Origin: Pseudanabaena yagii GIHE-NHR1
GTDB taxonomy: Bacteria; Cyanobacteriota; Cyanobacteriia; Pseudanabaenales; Pseudanabaenaceae
Direction of reading: 5' to 3'
NCBI RefSeq assembly: GCF_012863495.1
Contig: NZ_JAAVJL010000008.1
Location: forward strand, 1-51,200
DNA: 51,200 nt
Shown: positions 18,396 to 28,049 of the stretch, piece by piece
How positions within the stretch are numbered: position 1 is the first letter of the stretch
Layout of the letters: every line of letters starts with the position of its first letter
Notes under the pieces: model-generated
Databases searched by the model: none
Told to the model about the DNA's origin: nothing
What the model saw: only the letters and a program-made list of their open reading frames with translations
Program-made: the position numbers and the translations under genes

Positions 18396-19583
18396 CTAGC
18401 TATCGTATCGACAGCGCTCATCTTCTCTTTGACATTCTCCATCAACTGAAATGACTCTAATTTGGTCTTGAGTAAGCTCAAAAATTGCCCTTTGTTCAAA
18501 CTTTTGGGCTAATTCGCAGGCATCTTTTGTGCTTATACCTTCAATAGCAAAACTAGCCTCAGACCATTTCCCATTAGGAGACTCACCGAATACTTCTTCA
18601 AATTTTAATTTGCGAGATTCCAAAATAGCATGAAGACCTCGGTGTCTTTGTTCATTCTCATCAGTTGACAATACTTCTTCTAAAGGGTTAGCTACTGATA
18701 TCACATAAATCGGAAAATTCATTGGCAAATTAGGCATGGCATTATTTCCAGCCCAAATTTCCCTGATATTTATCAACTTCCCAATCTCTTTAATATCTAT
18801 TCGCTTGACGACATGAGTCTTAACAAATTTCTCCCATACATTTTTTCTCTCCTTGATTAGAGATCCGACATCTCTTAAGAGAGATTCAAGTTTATTGATA
18901 CAGTCAATAGCTTCTGATATGTCATTGTACTCATCTACAATACTACGACCATGAGCCAGAGCATTACGCAAGTCTATAAGATATTTTGTCGATTTTCTGA
19001 AATATTTGTCACCCAATGGAAGGTTAAGAGCAGTTTTCAAATCTTTGGTTTTGTTAATCTCATTAATTGTTCTAGGAAAAGTGTCTCCATATTCTGGAGC
19101 AGCATCAGGAATTTGAGTGTCAGTGTATGAACCCAAAAGTCTTCTGAGACCAGACTCCAACATTAAAAGATTAGACAACAAGTAAAAAGATACTGTAGGC
19201 TTACCCAAATCTGCCAGAGTAACAATTCCCTTTAATTCACTATCAATCCCGACAAAGAACCATTTCTTTTTTACTAGTTCTGTTAGTGCATCTTTAATCG
19301 ACACATCAGGATGAACCATCTTAAAGTTTATTGGTTTCATACGATTTGCGATAATTTCTCCATCGGCAAGATCTGTGAGATCTTTTCCCCTATCAATAAA
19401 GAAAGATTTCTCCCCGTCTTTTTCCACAGGAACAATATCAAAGTTATGCGCTTCCATCCAAGCAAGTACTTCTACAGCGAGATCTTGTGAATCTCTACAC
19501 TTCAATTCATCACCCATAGTTGCAAAATGCTCAACATGAAGCGCATCTGCTAATTTTTCCAAGTCTTTAAAGTATCTGAACAT
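18396..19583 (-). CDS. CBS-HEPN-DUF3293 fusion protein
   Basis: The ATG at 19583 is preferred because TTGGAG stands 9 bases before it; a TTG at 19598 is possible. Of the 395 residues, about 70-130 look like a CBS-type segment (EIIANRMKPINF then LKGIVTLADLGK). The middle is helical with IDLRNALAHGRSI, where R206 and H211 make an R-x4-H HEPN signature in the usual DLRN context. The last 110 residues (YVISVANPLEEV, RHRGLHAILESR, AFELAQ-type end with AIFEL) match DUF3293. A nucleotide sensor (CBS) joined to a possible RNase (HEPN) is a toxin-like plan. It follows a small zinc-binding protein gene at 18 bases, so the pair may be one system. No HIP1 site. Confidence 0.65.
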   Translation of the reverse strand: MFRYFKDLEKLADALHVEHFATMGDELKCRDSQDLAVEVLAWMEAHNFDIVPVEKDGEKSFFIDRGKDLTDLADGEIIANRMKPINFKMVHPDVSIKDALTELVKKKWFFVGIDSELKGIVTLADLGKPTVSFYLLSNLLMLESGLRRLLGSYTDTQIPDAAPEYGDTFPRTINEINKTKDLKTALNLPLGDKYFRKSTKYLIDLRNALAHGRSIVDEYNDISEAIDCINKLESLLRDVGSLIKERKNVWEKFVKTHVVKRIDIKEIGKLINIREIWAGNNAMPNLPMNFPIYVISVANPLEEVLSTDENEQRHRGLHAILESRKLKFEEVFGESPNGKWSEASFAIEGISTKDACELAQKFEQRAIFELTQDQIRVISVDGECQREDERCRYDS

Positions 19584-19601
19584 ATTAGTAATCTCCAATA
19601 A

Positions 19602-19904
19602 TTAATGAATATTATTTTCGTGAAGTAAATCTTCTAGATCTTGCTGCATTAGTTGTGCAAGACGCTTGCTTGGCGTTTTCTCTATTTCCATTACGAGTTG
19701 TACTGCCTGTTCATGCCATTCTTCCTCTAGATTGGGACAAGAAAATTCATCACGAGGTTTATCCATCCTCGCCATAGCCGATATAAAGCCTGATTTTGCT
19801 GGCAAGTTACGCTCAACTAGGCATTCAGCACCGCAGATATTGCATTCTAATGATTTATAAGCGTTTGGCTCAGTAATAAAAAAGCCATATCCTTTAGTTT
19901 TCAT
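19602..19904 (-). CDS. Small zinc-binding protein, partner of CBS-HEPN gene
   Basis: The 100-residue protein has one CxxC-x2-C cluster (CNICGAEC, about residues 21-26) and a helical C-terminal half (QLVMEIEKTPSKRLAQLMQQD). A strong GGGGAT ribosome site precedes the ATG. It is the first gene of a two-gene leftward unit with the CBS-HEPN-DUF3293 gene. An antitoxin or adaptor role is inference from the context only. Confidence 0.65.
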   Translation of the reverse strand: MKTKGYGFFITEPNAYKSLECNICGAECLVERNLPAKSGFISAMARMDKPRDEFSCPNLEEEWHEQAVQLVMEIEKTPSKRLAQLMQQDLEDLLHENNIH

Positions 19905-20077
19905 ATATCCCCCTTGATTGAGACTTGGAGTTTAGTCATAACAATATACCCATACCTCATCAAAATCGTCTTGTATAGTAAGGAATGTTTTTACATTTGA
20001 TGAGCATACACAAAACAAACTATGTGGCGATCGCTGTTTGACTGATTTTTTTGAGAGGCGATCGCTTAAATCCCCAG

Positions 20078-20401
20078 TTATAAATCTTCTTCTGCTAAAA
20101 CCTGTAAAACATCCCTTGCAGCATGAATAATCCTAACAATCTCAATACAATCATTCCGATCTAAATAGAAGATGAGATGCTTATTAAAACCCTTCACTGA
20201 CCACTTTCGCAAACCAACCAGACGCGGATTTTTGACCTCGTAAATACTTCCAATGCTAGGCAACTGCGCCAACTGTGAAAAAGTCTGTCTTGCAGCATCG
20301 AAAAAATTTAAGGCAGCATCAAAATTATCCTCAGCAATATAAGCAAACTGCTCATCAAGGTCAACACTAGCCCTCGGTCTAATTAAAATCCTTCTAGTCA
20401 T
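20078..20401 (-). CDS. parE: ParE/RelE-family toxin
   Basis: The start is set at the ATG at 20401, which shares its A with the ParD stop (TAATG); the longer frame overlaps the antitoxin. The 107-residue protein has the ParE fold sequence: ILIRPRASVDLDEQFAYIAE, FFDAARQTFSQLAQLPSIG, LRKWSVKGFNKHLIFYL and a C-terminal VRIIHAARDV with the conserved R before the end. ParE toxins inhibit gyrase. HIP1 sites lie downstream. Confidence 0.85.
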   Translation of the reverse strand: MTRRILIRPRASVDLDEQFAYIAEDNFDAALNFFDAARQTFSQLAQLPSIGSIYEVKNPRLVGLRKWSVKGFNKHLIFYLDRNDCIEIVRIIHAARDVLQVLAEEDL

Positions 20402-20652
20402 TACTTTTTGCGAAGTCTCTCTAGAAGTTGAATCCGTTTTTGTTGCCACCAATCATCATTTATCTCGATCGCTTCACCACTATCCAAACCCTCTAACAGC
20501 AGAGTTTCCAAACGCGCTTGAGCAACCCTCTCCGCCTCTTGATGCAGCAACTGCCGAATATATTCACTCGTAGTACTGTAGCCACCTTTAGAAACCTGCT
20601 CATCTATAAAAACTTTCATAGAATCAGGAACAGAGATATTTACTGTAGTCAT
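20401..20652 (-). CDS. parD: ParD/CC2985-type antitoxin
   Basis: The 83-residue protein opens with a ribbon-helix-helix segment (MTTVNISVPDSMKVFIDEQV, then GGYSTTSEYIRQLLHQEAE), as in ParD-family antitoxins that repress their own operon. The C-terminal part (WWQQKRIQLLERL) would wrap the toxin. It is translated before parE with a one-base overlap. Confidence 0.88.
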   Translation of the reverse strand: MTTVNISVPDSMKVFIDEQVSKGGYSTTSEYIRQLLHQEAERVAQARLETLLLEGLDSGEAIEINDDWWQQKRIQLLERLRKK

Positions 20653-20723
20653 AGCTAGTAGTTATGTATATTTCTGACTATTCAATTATGGCAAATATTG
20701 CCAATTTTTGTCAAACACTATAA

Positions 20724-22991
20724 TCAAGGCAACTTTTTCGGACTAGGTTTAGCCACTTTACTCGATCGCTTCGGCTTTCCCTGAGCAGCTTTCTTCTCCT
20801 TACCCTTTGAAGCTTTACCCAAATTCGGCTTAGCCGCCTCATCCAGATCACCAAACTTCTTCGACCACCACCTCTCCTGAGAAGACCAGAAAAAGACCAC
20901 ATCCGCATGATCCTTGCGTTGCCGCGCCTGAACATCCGCACACTTCAACATTACCTTATCCACACCATCCTTAGTATAGGGAAACTTAGCCAAAGGCTTA
21001 CCACAAACAGGACAAGCAAAACTAGTCGCCTCCGCCGTTACTGCATTCTCACCCTTCGGTTGAGGAATCTCCCACTGATTACAGCGATCGCTCCAAAACA
21101 TCACCAGATTCTCACAGCCATGCTCACACTTGAGAAAATGCCCACCACTCACCTTCTTAGAAGGAATCTTACTGAGCGGATGACTACAATCAGGACAAGC
21201 CACATCTGAAAGCTCATTTTTACGATTACTTGGCTGTAAATCCGCACCGAGATTCGTATAAGCTCGCGCCAACATCGGCTGAAAATAGGACTGATGCCAA
21301 CCAATCAAATAGCTTTGCCACTCCAACTTACCCACCGAGATTTCATCCAAAGTCGTCTCCATGCCTGCGGTAAAATCGGCTCTGAGCAGATCAGGGAAAG
21401 TTTTATGCAACACATCATCCGTAGACATTCCCAAAGCCGTAGGTTCGAGAACCTTCCCTTTGAGTAACACATAGGTTCTATCCTTAAGCGTCTTGACGAT
21501 CGCCGCAAACGTACTCGGTCTACCCACACCCTGACGTTCTAGCACTTGTACTAGCTTCGCCTCGCTATACCTAGCAGGAGGTTGAGTTTGCTTCTGCGTA
21601 AACCCCGCATTTGCCAAAGCCAAGGTCTGACCGCTCGTTAACGCAGGAATATGTTTATCTTTACTCAAATCATTCCAATAGCGCGTATAACCTGCAAAGG
21701 TGAGAATACTGCCCCTAGTTTGCCAGAGCGTCGAACCTGCCTGAATAATCACCCGACTTTTTTGAATCAAAGCATTCGCACATTGAGAAGCAACGGCTCT
21801 GCGCCAGATTAACTCATAGAGTTGATGCTGTGTCGCACTGAGATGGTCTCTCACCGTTTTTGGAGTAATACTCAAATAGGTAGGACGAATCGCTTCATGG
21901 GCGGATTGAGCATTAGCTTGTTCACGATAACGAGTAGTTTTTTTAGGCACATTATCAGGATCGTGTTTCGACAGCCATTCCTTCACCTCAGCACAAAACT
22001 CAGGCGCAAGACTGGTGCTATCAGTGCGGTGATAGGTAATCAAACCCTTACGACCTTGAGGCAAATCGACACCCTCAAACAACTCTTGAGCCACCTTCAT
22101 TGTCTCTTCAGGTGATAGCCCTAATCTCACGGAAGCTGCTTGCTGGAGCGAACTGGTAATGAAAGGCGGCAACGGTGATTTCTGAGCAGTGACACCCGTA
22201 GCCTCGCGAACGACATGGGGATGATTACGCGCAACTTGAATAATTCTGGCTGCTTCCGCTTCCGACAATACCCGTTTTGATTCAACCGTAGATTCCGTAT
22301 TCACTTCCGCCGCATCATCGGTAACATCCTGATCGTCAAGCACAGGCTCTATCTCACTACTACCCGCATAGAAAGCCGTGAAGCCTTCAGCATATTCCGT
22401 CCATACAGACCAGTAAGTAATCGGCACAAAGGCACTAATCTCCCGTTCACGCTGACAGACAATGTGCAAAGCCACCGACTGCACCCGACCAGCCGAGCTA
22501 CCGCCACTTGTCCGCCGTACTAAAGGCGAAACCTTAAACCCAATCAACCGATCCAAACATTGTCTAGCGCGTTGCGCCGAAATCAAGTTCAAATCTAACT
22601 GATGAGCATTGGCGATCGCTGCTTTAACCGCCGTAGGTGTAATCTGGTTATAGACAGCACGTTTGGGATTACGAAGATGCAATTGCTGTTGTAAATGCCA
22701 TGCAATCCCCTCACCCTCGCGATCGCCATCAGTGGCAAGCACCACTTCTGAAGCATTCTTCACAGCAGCGCGAAGTTTAGTGACTACCTGTTGACCTTTG
22801 CCTTCAGTCAGTTGATAGCGACATTCAATTTTGTTGGTATCTTTGTGCATGGTAAAACCCAAGCTATCTTCACCATCTTTGGCAAGTTCTGTAAAGTGTC
22901 CAAAGGAAGCTTCCACTTGCCATTCATCGCCAAGGATGGCTTGAATGGTTTTGCACTTGGATGGAGATTCAACGAGTAATAGCTTTTTCAT
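20724..22991 (-). CDS. topA: DNA topoisomerase I (type IA)
   Basis: The 755-residue protein has the TOPRIM start (LLLVESPSKCKTIQAIL, with DGDREGEGIAWHL), the catalytic tyrosine in LITYHRTDSTS, and Zn-ribbon-like cysteine sets near the end (ACPDCSHPL, FACPVCGKPL). It ends in a Lys-rich tail (ASKGKEKKAAQGKPKRSSK), a feature of cyanobacterial TopA. It relaxes negative supercoils. It lies close to conjugation genes, and plasmids such as RP4 carry their own topoisomerase (traE), so it may be the chromosomal topA or a plasmid copy; HIP1 sites show long residence in the host. Confidence 0.93.
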   Translation of the reverse strand: MKKLLLVESPSKCKTIQAILGDEWQVEASFGHFTELAKDGEDSLGFTMHKDTNKIECRYQLTEGKGQQVVTKLRAAVKNASEVVLATDGDREGEGIAWHLQQQLHLRNPKRAVYNQITPTAVKAAIANAHQLDLNLISAQRARQCLDRLIGFKVSPLVRRTSGGSSAGRVQSVALHIVCQREREISAFVPITYWSVWTEYAEGFTAFYAGSSEIEPVLDDQDVTDDAAEVNTESTVESKRVLSEAEAARIIQVARNHPHVVREATGVTAQKSPLPPFITSSLQQAASVRLGLSPEETMKVAQELFEGVDLPQGRKGLITYHRTDSTSLAPEFCAEVKEWLSKHDPDNVPKKTTRYREQANAQSAHEAIRPTYLSITPKTVRDHLSATQHQLYELIWRRAVASQCANALIQKSRVIIQAGSTLWQTRGSILTFAGYTRYWNDLSKDKHIPALTSGQTLALANAGFTQKQTQPPARYSEAKLVQVLERQGVGRPSTFAAIVKTLKDRTYVLLKGKVLEPTALGMSTDDVLHKTFPDLLRADFTAGMETTLDEISVGKLEWQSYLIGWHQSYFQPMLARAYTNLGADLQPSNRKNELSDVACPDCSHPLSKIPSKKVSGGHFLKCEHGCENLVMFWSDRCNQWEIPQPKGENAVTAEATSFACPVCGKPLAKFPYTKDGVDKVMLKCADVQARQRKDHADVVFFWSSQERWWSKKFGDLDEAAKPNLGKASKGKEKKAAQGKPKRSSKVAKPSPKKLP

Positions 22992-23084
22992 ATTTTTATA
23001 CCTGTGTAAACTTTATCTTGAATCTGGCTTAACTTTCATTTCTAGGATTGGGGTATACTGTCATCCCAGACTAAAAGCTAATTT

Positions 23085-24098
23085 ATGAGTGATCTAATCG
23101 ATTCTTATCAGCAATTAATCGATCGCATTGGTGAATGCTTGGTACAGGGGCAGCAACGAGCCTTTGAGCAGGTTAATACGCTTTTGGTAGAAACTTATTG
23201 GCAAATTGGGCAGTACATTGTGGAGTTTGAGCAGAAGGGGAATGAGAGGGCAGAATATGGTTCAAGGTTGTTAACTCAATTATCACGGGATTTGAAAACA
23301 GCTTATGGCAAAGGGTTTAGTCGCCGTAATGTCTTGGATATGCGCCGCTTTTATGTTAGTTATCCAAAATGGCAGATGGTGTCTGCCAAATTAGGTTGGT
23401 CGCATTACACGGAGCTTTTGGCGATTTCGGATGATTTAGCGAGATCGTTTTACGAGCAGCAATGCATACGCGATCGCTGGAGCGTGAGGGAACTAAAACG
23501 TCAGAAGGATTCGGCTTTGTTTGAACGAGTTGCCATGAGTAAGGATCGAGCAGAGATTTTGGCTTTGGCTCAGAAAGGACAGAAAATCGAATCAGCGCGG
23601 GATGTGGTGAAAGATCCCTATGTGTTTGAGTTTTTAGATTTGCCAGATCGCAATTACCTTGAGAGTGAATTAGAAAATCGGTTGATTGTGCAGTTAGAGA
23701 AGTTTTTACTAGAACTGGGGAAGGGATTTGCATTTATTGGGCAACAGTACCGAATTACGTTAAATAATACGCATTTTTATGTGGATTTAGTCTTCTATCA
23801 CCGTATTTTGAAATGTTTTGTCTTAATTGACTTAAAAACAAGGGCAGTGCGGCATGAAGATATAGGACAGATGAATATGTATCTAAACTATTTTCGTGCC
23901 GAAGAGAATATGGAAGACGATAATGAGCCGATTGGAATTGTGTTGGCGCGAGATAAGGATGAGATTTTAGTGGAGTATGCCACAGGAGGAATTTCCAATC
24001 AGCTTTTTGTATCGAGATATCAGCTTTATCTGCCTGATGTCGAGGCTTTAAAGCAGGAGTTGAGGAGGCTTTTGGATGAGAGCGATCGCTCTAATTAA
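23085..24098 (+). CDS. DUF1016/YhcG-type PDDEXK nuclease
   Basis: The 337-residue protein has the DUF1016 N-terminal region (ARAY-like helices with VETYWQIGQYIVEFEQKG and RLLTQLSRDLKTAYG) and a C-terminal PD-(D/E)XK part (FYVDLVFYHRILKCFVLIDLK), with D and DLK positions for metal binding. YhcG-type proteins are linked to mobile-element control and DNA repair or defence. It starts 93 bases from the divergent topA and is convergent with the type IV secretion operon. Confidence 0.85.
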   Translation: MSDLIDSYQQLIDRIGECLVQGQQRAFEQVNTLLVETYWQIGQYIVEFEQKGNERAEYGSRLLTQLSRDLKTAYGKGFSRRNVLDMRRFYVSYPKWQMVSAKLGWSHYTELLAISDDLARSFYEQQCIRDRWSVRELKRQKDSALFERVAMSKDRAEILALAQKGQKIESARDVVKDPYVFEFLDLPDRNYLESELENRLIVQLEKFLLELGKGFAFIGQQYRITLNNTHFYVDLVFYHRILKCFVLIDLKTRAVRHEDIGQMNMYLNYFRAEENMEDDNEPIGIVLARDKDEILVEYATGGISNQLFVSRYQLYLPDVEALKQELRRLLDESDRSN

Positions 24099-24153
24099 CT
24101 TGTGTTGTACATGATACAAGCCTCAGTGTGTAATTGGAATTTGGTAAACATTG

Positions 24154-24855
24154 TTATTTCTGATTTTCAAGAGGCTTAGTTTGCTGTGCATTCAACATGG
24201 CGATAGCCCTACTGATATTGACTGCATCTCGATCGGTAACATTAGATTCAATGATTTTCCCCTGCGACTCCACTAGAATCGGATTAACAGGACGATCTTT
24301 TGCCTTTAAAGTCATCGTATCCGAGGCTTTTTCGAGACTGAACTTGTAATTCCCCTTGCCATCAGGACGCTCAAAGATAAGATTATTGCCATCTTCTTTA
24401 CCCTGAACTTGCAGCAGTTCTCGACAATCACGCGCCAGCTTGAGGTCACGTTCATCATTAGCCGCCTTGTCAGTGGAAGTCTGCGAAGGTTCTTGCTCAT
24501 TACCATCGCGTTTATTTTCGGTTTTGTCTTTACCCAGTTTAGCCAAACCATCAAACATCGACAGAGCGATCGCTTGAATCTGTGCTGCATAATTAATCTG
24601 ATTCTGCTCTTGAATAGCAACACTCACCAGTTGAGATTCATTACTATCGGAATCGGGATTACTGCTTGGTGCGTAAGCCAGATCCCATTCTTCATCGAAT
24701 ACATCGTCTTTATTTTCCATCGTAAAATCTGTCAAATTAATTGGATAATTCTCTCGTTCAGCGATCGCTAAAATGTTGACCATGTGAATATCAACAAGCT
24801 GGTTAAAAGCCGTCACAAACTGGGCGACATCAACATCAGGATTAGCGGTAATCAT
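24154..24855 (-). CDS. Unknown protein, last gene of T4SS operon
   Basis: The 233-residue protein is soluble and polar. It has a helical start (VDVAQFVTAFNQLVDIHM), a disordered Lys/Glu/Asp-rich middle (about 110-145) and a folded end (FERPDGKGNYKFSLEKAS, then NISRAIAMLNAQQ). Start set by AGGAAA before ATG. No family is recognised. It follows the preceding gene by 9 bases; it may be a transfer cargo or chaperone-type protein, which is inference. Confidence 0.6.
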   Translation of the reverse strand: MITANPDVDVAQFVTAFNQLVDIHMVNILAIAERENYPINLTDFTMENKDDVFDEEWDLAYAPSSNPDSDSNESQLVSVAIQEQNQINYAAQIQAIALSMFDGLAKLGKDKTENKRDGNEQEPSQTSTDKAANDERDLKLARDCRELLQVQGKEDGNNLIFERPDGKGNYKFSLEKASDTMTLKAKDRPVNPILVESQGKIIESNVTDRDAVNISRAIAMLNAQQTKPLENQK

Positions 24856-24864
24856 CGTGTTTTC

Positions 24865-26124
24865 CTAGCGTTCTAGCTGGGGTTTAATAGGCTCTATTTT
24901 CAAGCGAGGCAATTTATCGGCAACTGAGGCAGGTTGACCCATGCGTTGAAAAATCTGCTTAAAACTAGCCAAATCCTCTGGAGTCATTGACTGAGCAGTG
25001 ATTTGTCCTTTGTCAGTCCTCAGAATGTTTTCCCCCCTATCGTTGGCGATCGCGATATCGCCGTCTTCATTCCTTTGCAAGGTATAGTTCTCACCTTTAA
25101 AAGTCTCTCTTCCTGTCTGACTGAGAAAATTATCGACAACGACAACCCCTCTAGAGCCAGCAGGAGCCAGATCTCCCATCTTAGCAATCGCATCGGGATA
25201 ACCTTGCTTTTGGGTTAGGTCAGCCAGATCGATATTGGTGGTCTGCACAGCAGTCTGTGTAAAGTCGATTTGCTGGTCGAGCGTGGTGTAGTCTGCACTA
25301 AACACAGCACGATTGTTGGCTAACTCAAACTTCGCGATTTCACTACCACCTTGCTCAGAGATCGCATAGACATTATCTTGAGACTGAATCCTATAGGCTT
25401 CAGCTTCATATTTGCCATCAACACCCAACTTAGTAACTAGAGCCACCGAGACAGCCGCCATCACCTGTTGCCGAAAATCATCAAACAATAAAGGATTAGA
25501 ACGTCCCAACTCATCGAGATCGCTTATACCATCACCATCCGTATCACGACTTCGAGGGTTTAACCCCATGCGGATTTCATCCACATCCTTAATGCCATCA
25601 CCATCGGTATCGCGACTGAGCGCGGCTGATTGCTCTTGTTTAGTAGTAATCTCGCGTGACTCAACATCGATGTAGTTTTTCTTAGCCAAGACTGGCATTG
25701 GCGGCTGTGATGATTGTGGAAGTGGATGGCGATCGCTACCAGATAAAGGCGATGGTTTAATTGGCGAGTTAGGCAACATCGCAAAATCAGGTTCATCTTT
25801 ATCGCGCGGATTGGCGATGACAATACTGTTATCTGTCGCAGTAGCCGCAGTATTGGAAAGATCGGGTGCAGCCTGATATCTGCGCCACCAATCATCCATG
25901 ATGTCCTGATCCCATTCCTTAGCAACCTTGTCCCACGCCGCATCACTAAAGCCAGATGGTTGCGCCTCAGCTTCTTGTTTACCTGCATCGCCTTTTTGCT
26001 GTTCATCCTCTTTCTTGGCTAGTAAAAGTTTTAGTAATTCGGCTAAAGCCTCAATCGTAGTTTGAGCGATCGCTAGTTGTTGGGAATTTGCTTGTGATGC
26101 TTCTGATGATTGAATAAAGACCAT
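24865..26124 (-). CDS. Protein with thrombospondin type 3-like calcium repeats
   Basis: The 419-residue protein has a helical start and then two Asp-rich repeats, DTDGDGIKDVDE and DTDGDGISDLDE, of the thrombospondin type 3 kind that bind calcium, at about residues 168-203. No signal peptide is visible. The C-terminal half is a mixed alpha/beta region of unknown fold with AENY- and DNFLSQTGRETF-type segments. It lies 9 bases after the coupling-protein gene and is co-transcribed with it. A role in substrate recruitment or in surface attachment is possible but unproved. Confidence 0.65.
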   Translation of the reverse strand: MVFIQSSEASQANSQQLAIAQTTIEALAELLKLLLAKKEDEQQKGDAGKQEAEAQPSGFSDAAWDKVAKEWDQDIMDDWWRRYQAAPDLSNTAATATDNSIVIANPRDKDEPDFAMLPNSPIKPSPLSGSDRHPLPQSSQPPMPVLAKKNYIDVESREITTKQEQSAALSRDTDGDGIKDVDEIRMGLNPRSRDTDGDGISDLDELGRSNPLLFDDFRQQVMAAVSVALVTKLGVDGKYEAEAYRIQSQDNVYAISEQGGSEIAKFELANNRAVFSADYTTLDQQIDFTQTAVQTTNIDLADLTQKQGYPDAIAKMGDLAPAGSRGVVVVDNFLSQTGRETFKGENYTLQRNEDGDIAIANDRGENILRTDKGQITAQSMTPEDLASFKQIFQRMGQPASVADKLPRLKIEPIKPQLER

Positions 26125-26133
26125 AGTGTACTC

Positions 26134-28047
26134 CTATAAACCTTCAGCCCAAGCAGGAACAGTGGACTTAGGTGTTGCAGGAGTATCCTTCGCAGGTAAA
26201 GGAAAGTTATCTAGAAAGTAATCCTTACGAGCCAAGATCGCCGCGTCGGTAATGGGGATTTGATGCCCTTCCTGTTCTAGTTCGACTTTTAGAGCCTCCC
26301 ATCTAGATTTACTGTTTTCCGCCCGATCCGCATCAACTTTAGGGATTTTGATATTGCAGCGACGGGGGACATTCGCTTCTTTCTTGGAGCTATAGCCAGG
26401 GGAAATGAGAATACAGTTACCTTGCGGTAATTTGAGAAAATCCTCTGGTGCAAATAGTTTGCGAGTTCTTTCCTGATCCGATGTACTGGTGCTAGTCTTA
26501 CCGCCGCCCGAACTCCGCGATTTTGACTTGTATTTGAGATGTTCATCACCGAGATAGTCCGAGAAAATCTTCGCGGATTCAGGTTCGAGGGGATTGAAAA
26601 TTGCTTTAGTGGCACAACCACCGAAAATTGCCCTAGACACCTCTTTGCCATAGGTTTCTTCTAACTGGACGAGGTTTTGGAAACCCAACATACAGGAAAG
26701 TCCATCTTCACGGTGAACGTTCAGCCATTGGACAAGGCTCGGTAAATAAAGGGTCGGCAACTCATCGATCGCCACAAGGAGAGGATCTTCGCGTTTGCTG
26801 GTGACATTGCGGGTGACGATCATATGCAGGACAGTCGCTAAGAGCGGGGCAACCACATCTTGCTTTTCCCGTTTCATGCCAATTACCAGCAGATGTTTAC
26901 CTTTCAAGTTCATCGGAATTGTGGTCTTGCCACAAAACACGCTGAGAATATCAGGAGACATGAAACGACTGAAGAGAATACTCGCCGTCGAGATTACGGA
27001 AGCAACCGTTTTTTCAGAGTCAGCCATCGAAATCAACTGTCCAAAACTGGTTTCTACCCAAGTCGGTAGATTTGCATTTTGGACTCTGGCGGGAAGATTA
27101 TTCGCGCCCAATGCTTTGGCACAGAAAATAATATCGGGATAAGGCGTTGTCTTGGCTAGTAACAGCACTGCTTGGATCAGTTGGTCGCCGCTATTGGTAA
27201 AGAAAGGATCTTCATTACCTTTGCCACCTGATTTAAAGTTGCGATTCAAGACGATCGCCACCTGTCTTGCCATATCCACATCCGTCGCATCGCGAATAAA
27301 GTCAAGGGGATTACAGATCCCACTCTCTGGAAAGCTAGGGGCAAAGATACTAACTTTGTATCCCGCATCCGCCGCGATTCCTGCAATCCGTGAGGACTGT
27401 TCAGCATATTTGTAGTCGTAGAGAATAATCGGAAATCCTTGATCGATCGCACTCCGAATTGCAGGATCGATCACCCCATAGGTTTTACCCGAACCAGTGC
27501 CACCCAGCACGGCAATGCCGCGATTAGCATCGGGTAACCAAATTGTCCGATCTGTTTTTGATACCTGAATGACTTTAGGCTTTTCGCCCTCAATTGGTTT
27601 TTCATGATTCGGTGTCGCCACGCCTGGGCTGGAGATTAGTTGATCGGGGAAGACTAATTTGGGCTTAACCACAAACAAAGTCAGCTTATTGCGTTCGCGA
27701 CGGTTAATTTGCTCCTTAGCTTTTTTTCGCGCCGCCGCGATCTCCGTCCCACCAACCCAATGGGCATGAGCCAATTTGTTTTTGCTATTACCGCCTGTCC
27801 GCCCCAGTAAAACCATGCCGACAATACAAGCCGCAATAATTCCACCCGTGGGCGTAAATAGCTGACTGGTAATGAAAGCAATTTCGGGCGGTAATCCTGT
27901 GGAGTTAGACTTTTTCTGTTCGACGGGAGCAGCACTATCAACGGTTGATGATTGAGCAGAAACAGATGGACTTACACAGGTTGCCAAGACGGCTATCGCC
28001 AATAACAACAGATGCTTTTGCCAATTTAATAATTTCAAAATATGCAT
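26134..28047 (-). CDS. traD: Type IV coupling protein (VirD4/TraD family)
   Basis: The 637-residue protein has an N-terminal hydrophobic segment that looks like a signal anchor and a second membrane span near 65-85 (GGIIAACIVGMVLLG). Then come Walker A G182-T189 (GGTGSGKT), an AAD-like insert, and Walker B with D428 in LLVAIDELPTLYL. VirD4/TraD-type hexamers sit at the inner membrane and feed relaxase-bound DNA into the transfer channel. The gene is in the middle of a leftward operon, 3 bases after the previous gene. It is the natural partner of the relaxase at 6788. Confidence 0.9.
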   Translation of the reverse strand: MHILKLLNWQKHLLLLAIAVLATCVSPSVSAQSSTVDSAAPVEQKKSNSTGLPPEIAFITSQLFTPTGGIIAACIVGMVLLGRTGGNSKNKLAHAHWVGGTEIAAARKKAKEQINRRERNKLTLFVVKPKLVFPDQLISSPGVATPNHEKPIEGEKPKVIQVSKTDRTIWLPDANRGIAVLGGTGSGKTYGVIDPAIRSAIDQGFPIILYDYKYAEQSSRIAGIAADAGYKVSIFAPSFPESGICNPLDFIRDATDVDMARQVAIVLNRNFKSGGKGNEDPFFTNSGDQLIQAVLLLAKTTPYPDIIFCAKALGANNLPARVQNANLPTWVETSFGQLISMADSEKTVASVISTASILFSRFMSPDILSVFCGKTTIPMNLKGKHLLVIGMKREKQDVVAPLLATVLHMIVTRNVTSKREDPLLVAIDELPTLYLPSLVQWLNVHREDGLSCMLGFQNLVQLEETYGKEVSRAIFGGCATKAIFNPLEPESAKIFSDYLGDEHLKYKSKSRSSGGGKTSTSTSDQERTRKLFAPEDFLKLPQGNCILISPGYSSKKEANVPRRCNIKIPKVDADRAENSKSRWEALKVELEQEGHQIPITDAAILARKDYFLDNFPLPAKDTPATPKSTVPAWAEGL

Positions 28048-28049
28048 GA

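Noticed and set aside
21822-22115. Plus-strand frame inside topA
   Set aside because: It lies wholly in a conserved part of topA and lacks a start region of its own.
24409-24771. Hydrophobic frame on the plus strand opposite the T4SS gene
   Set aside because: It is a mirror of the acidic gene on the minus strand; it has no ribosome site and breaks the operon pattern.
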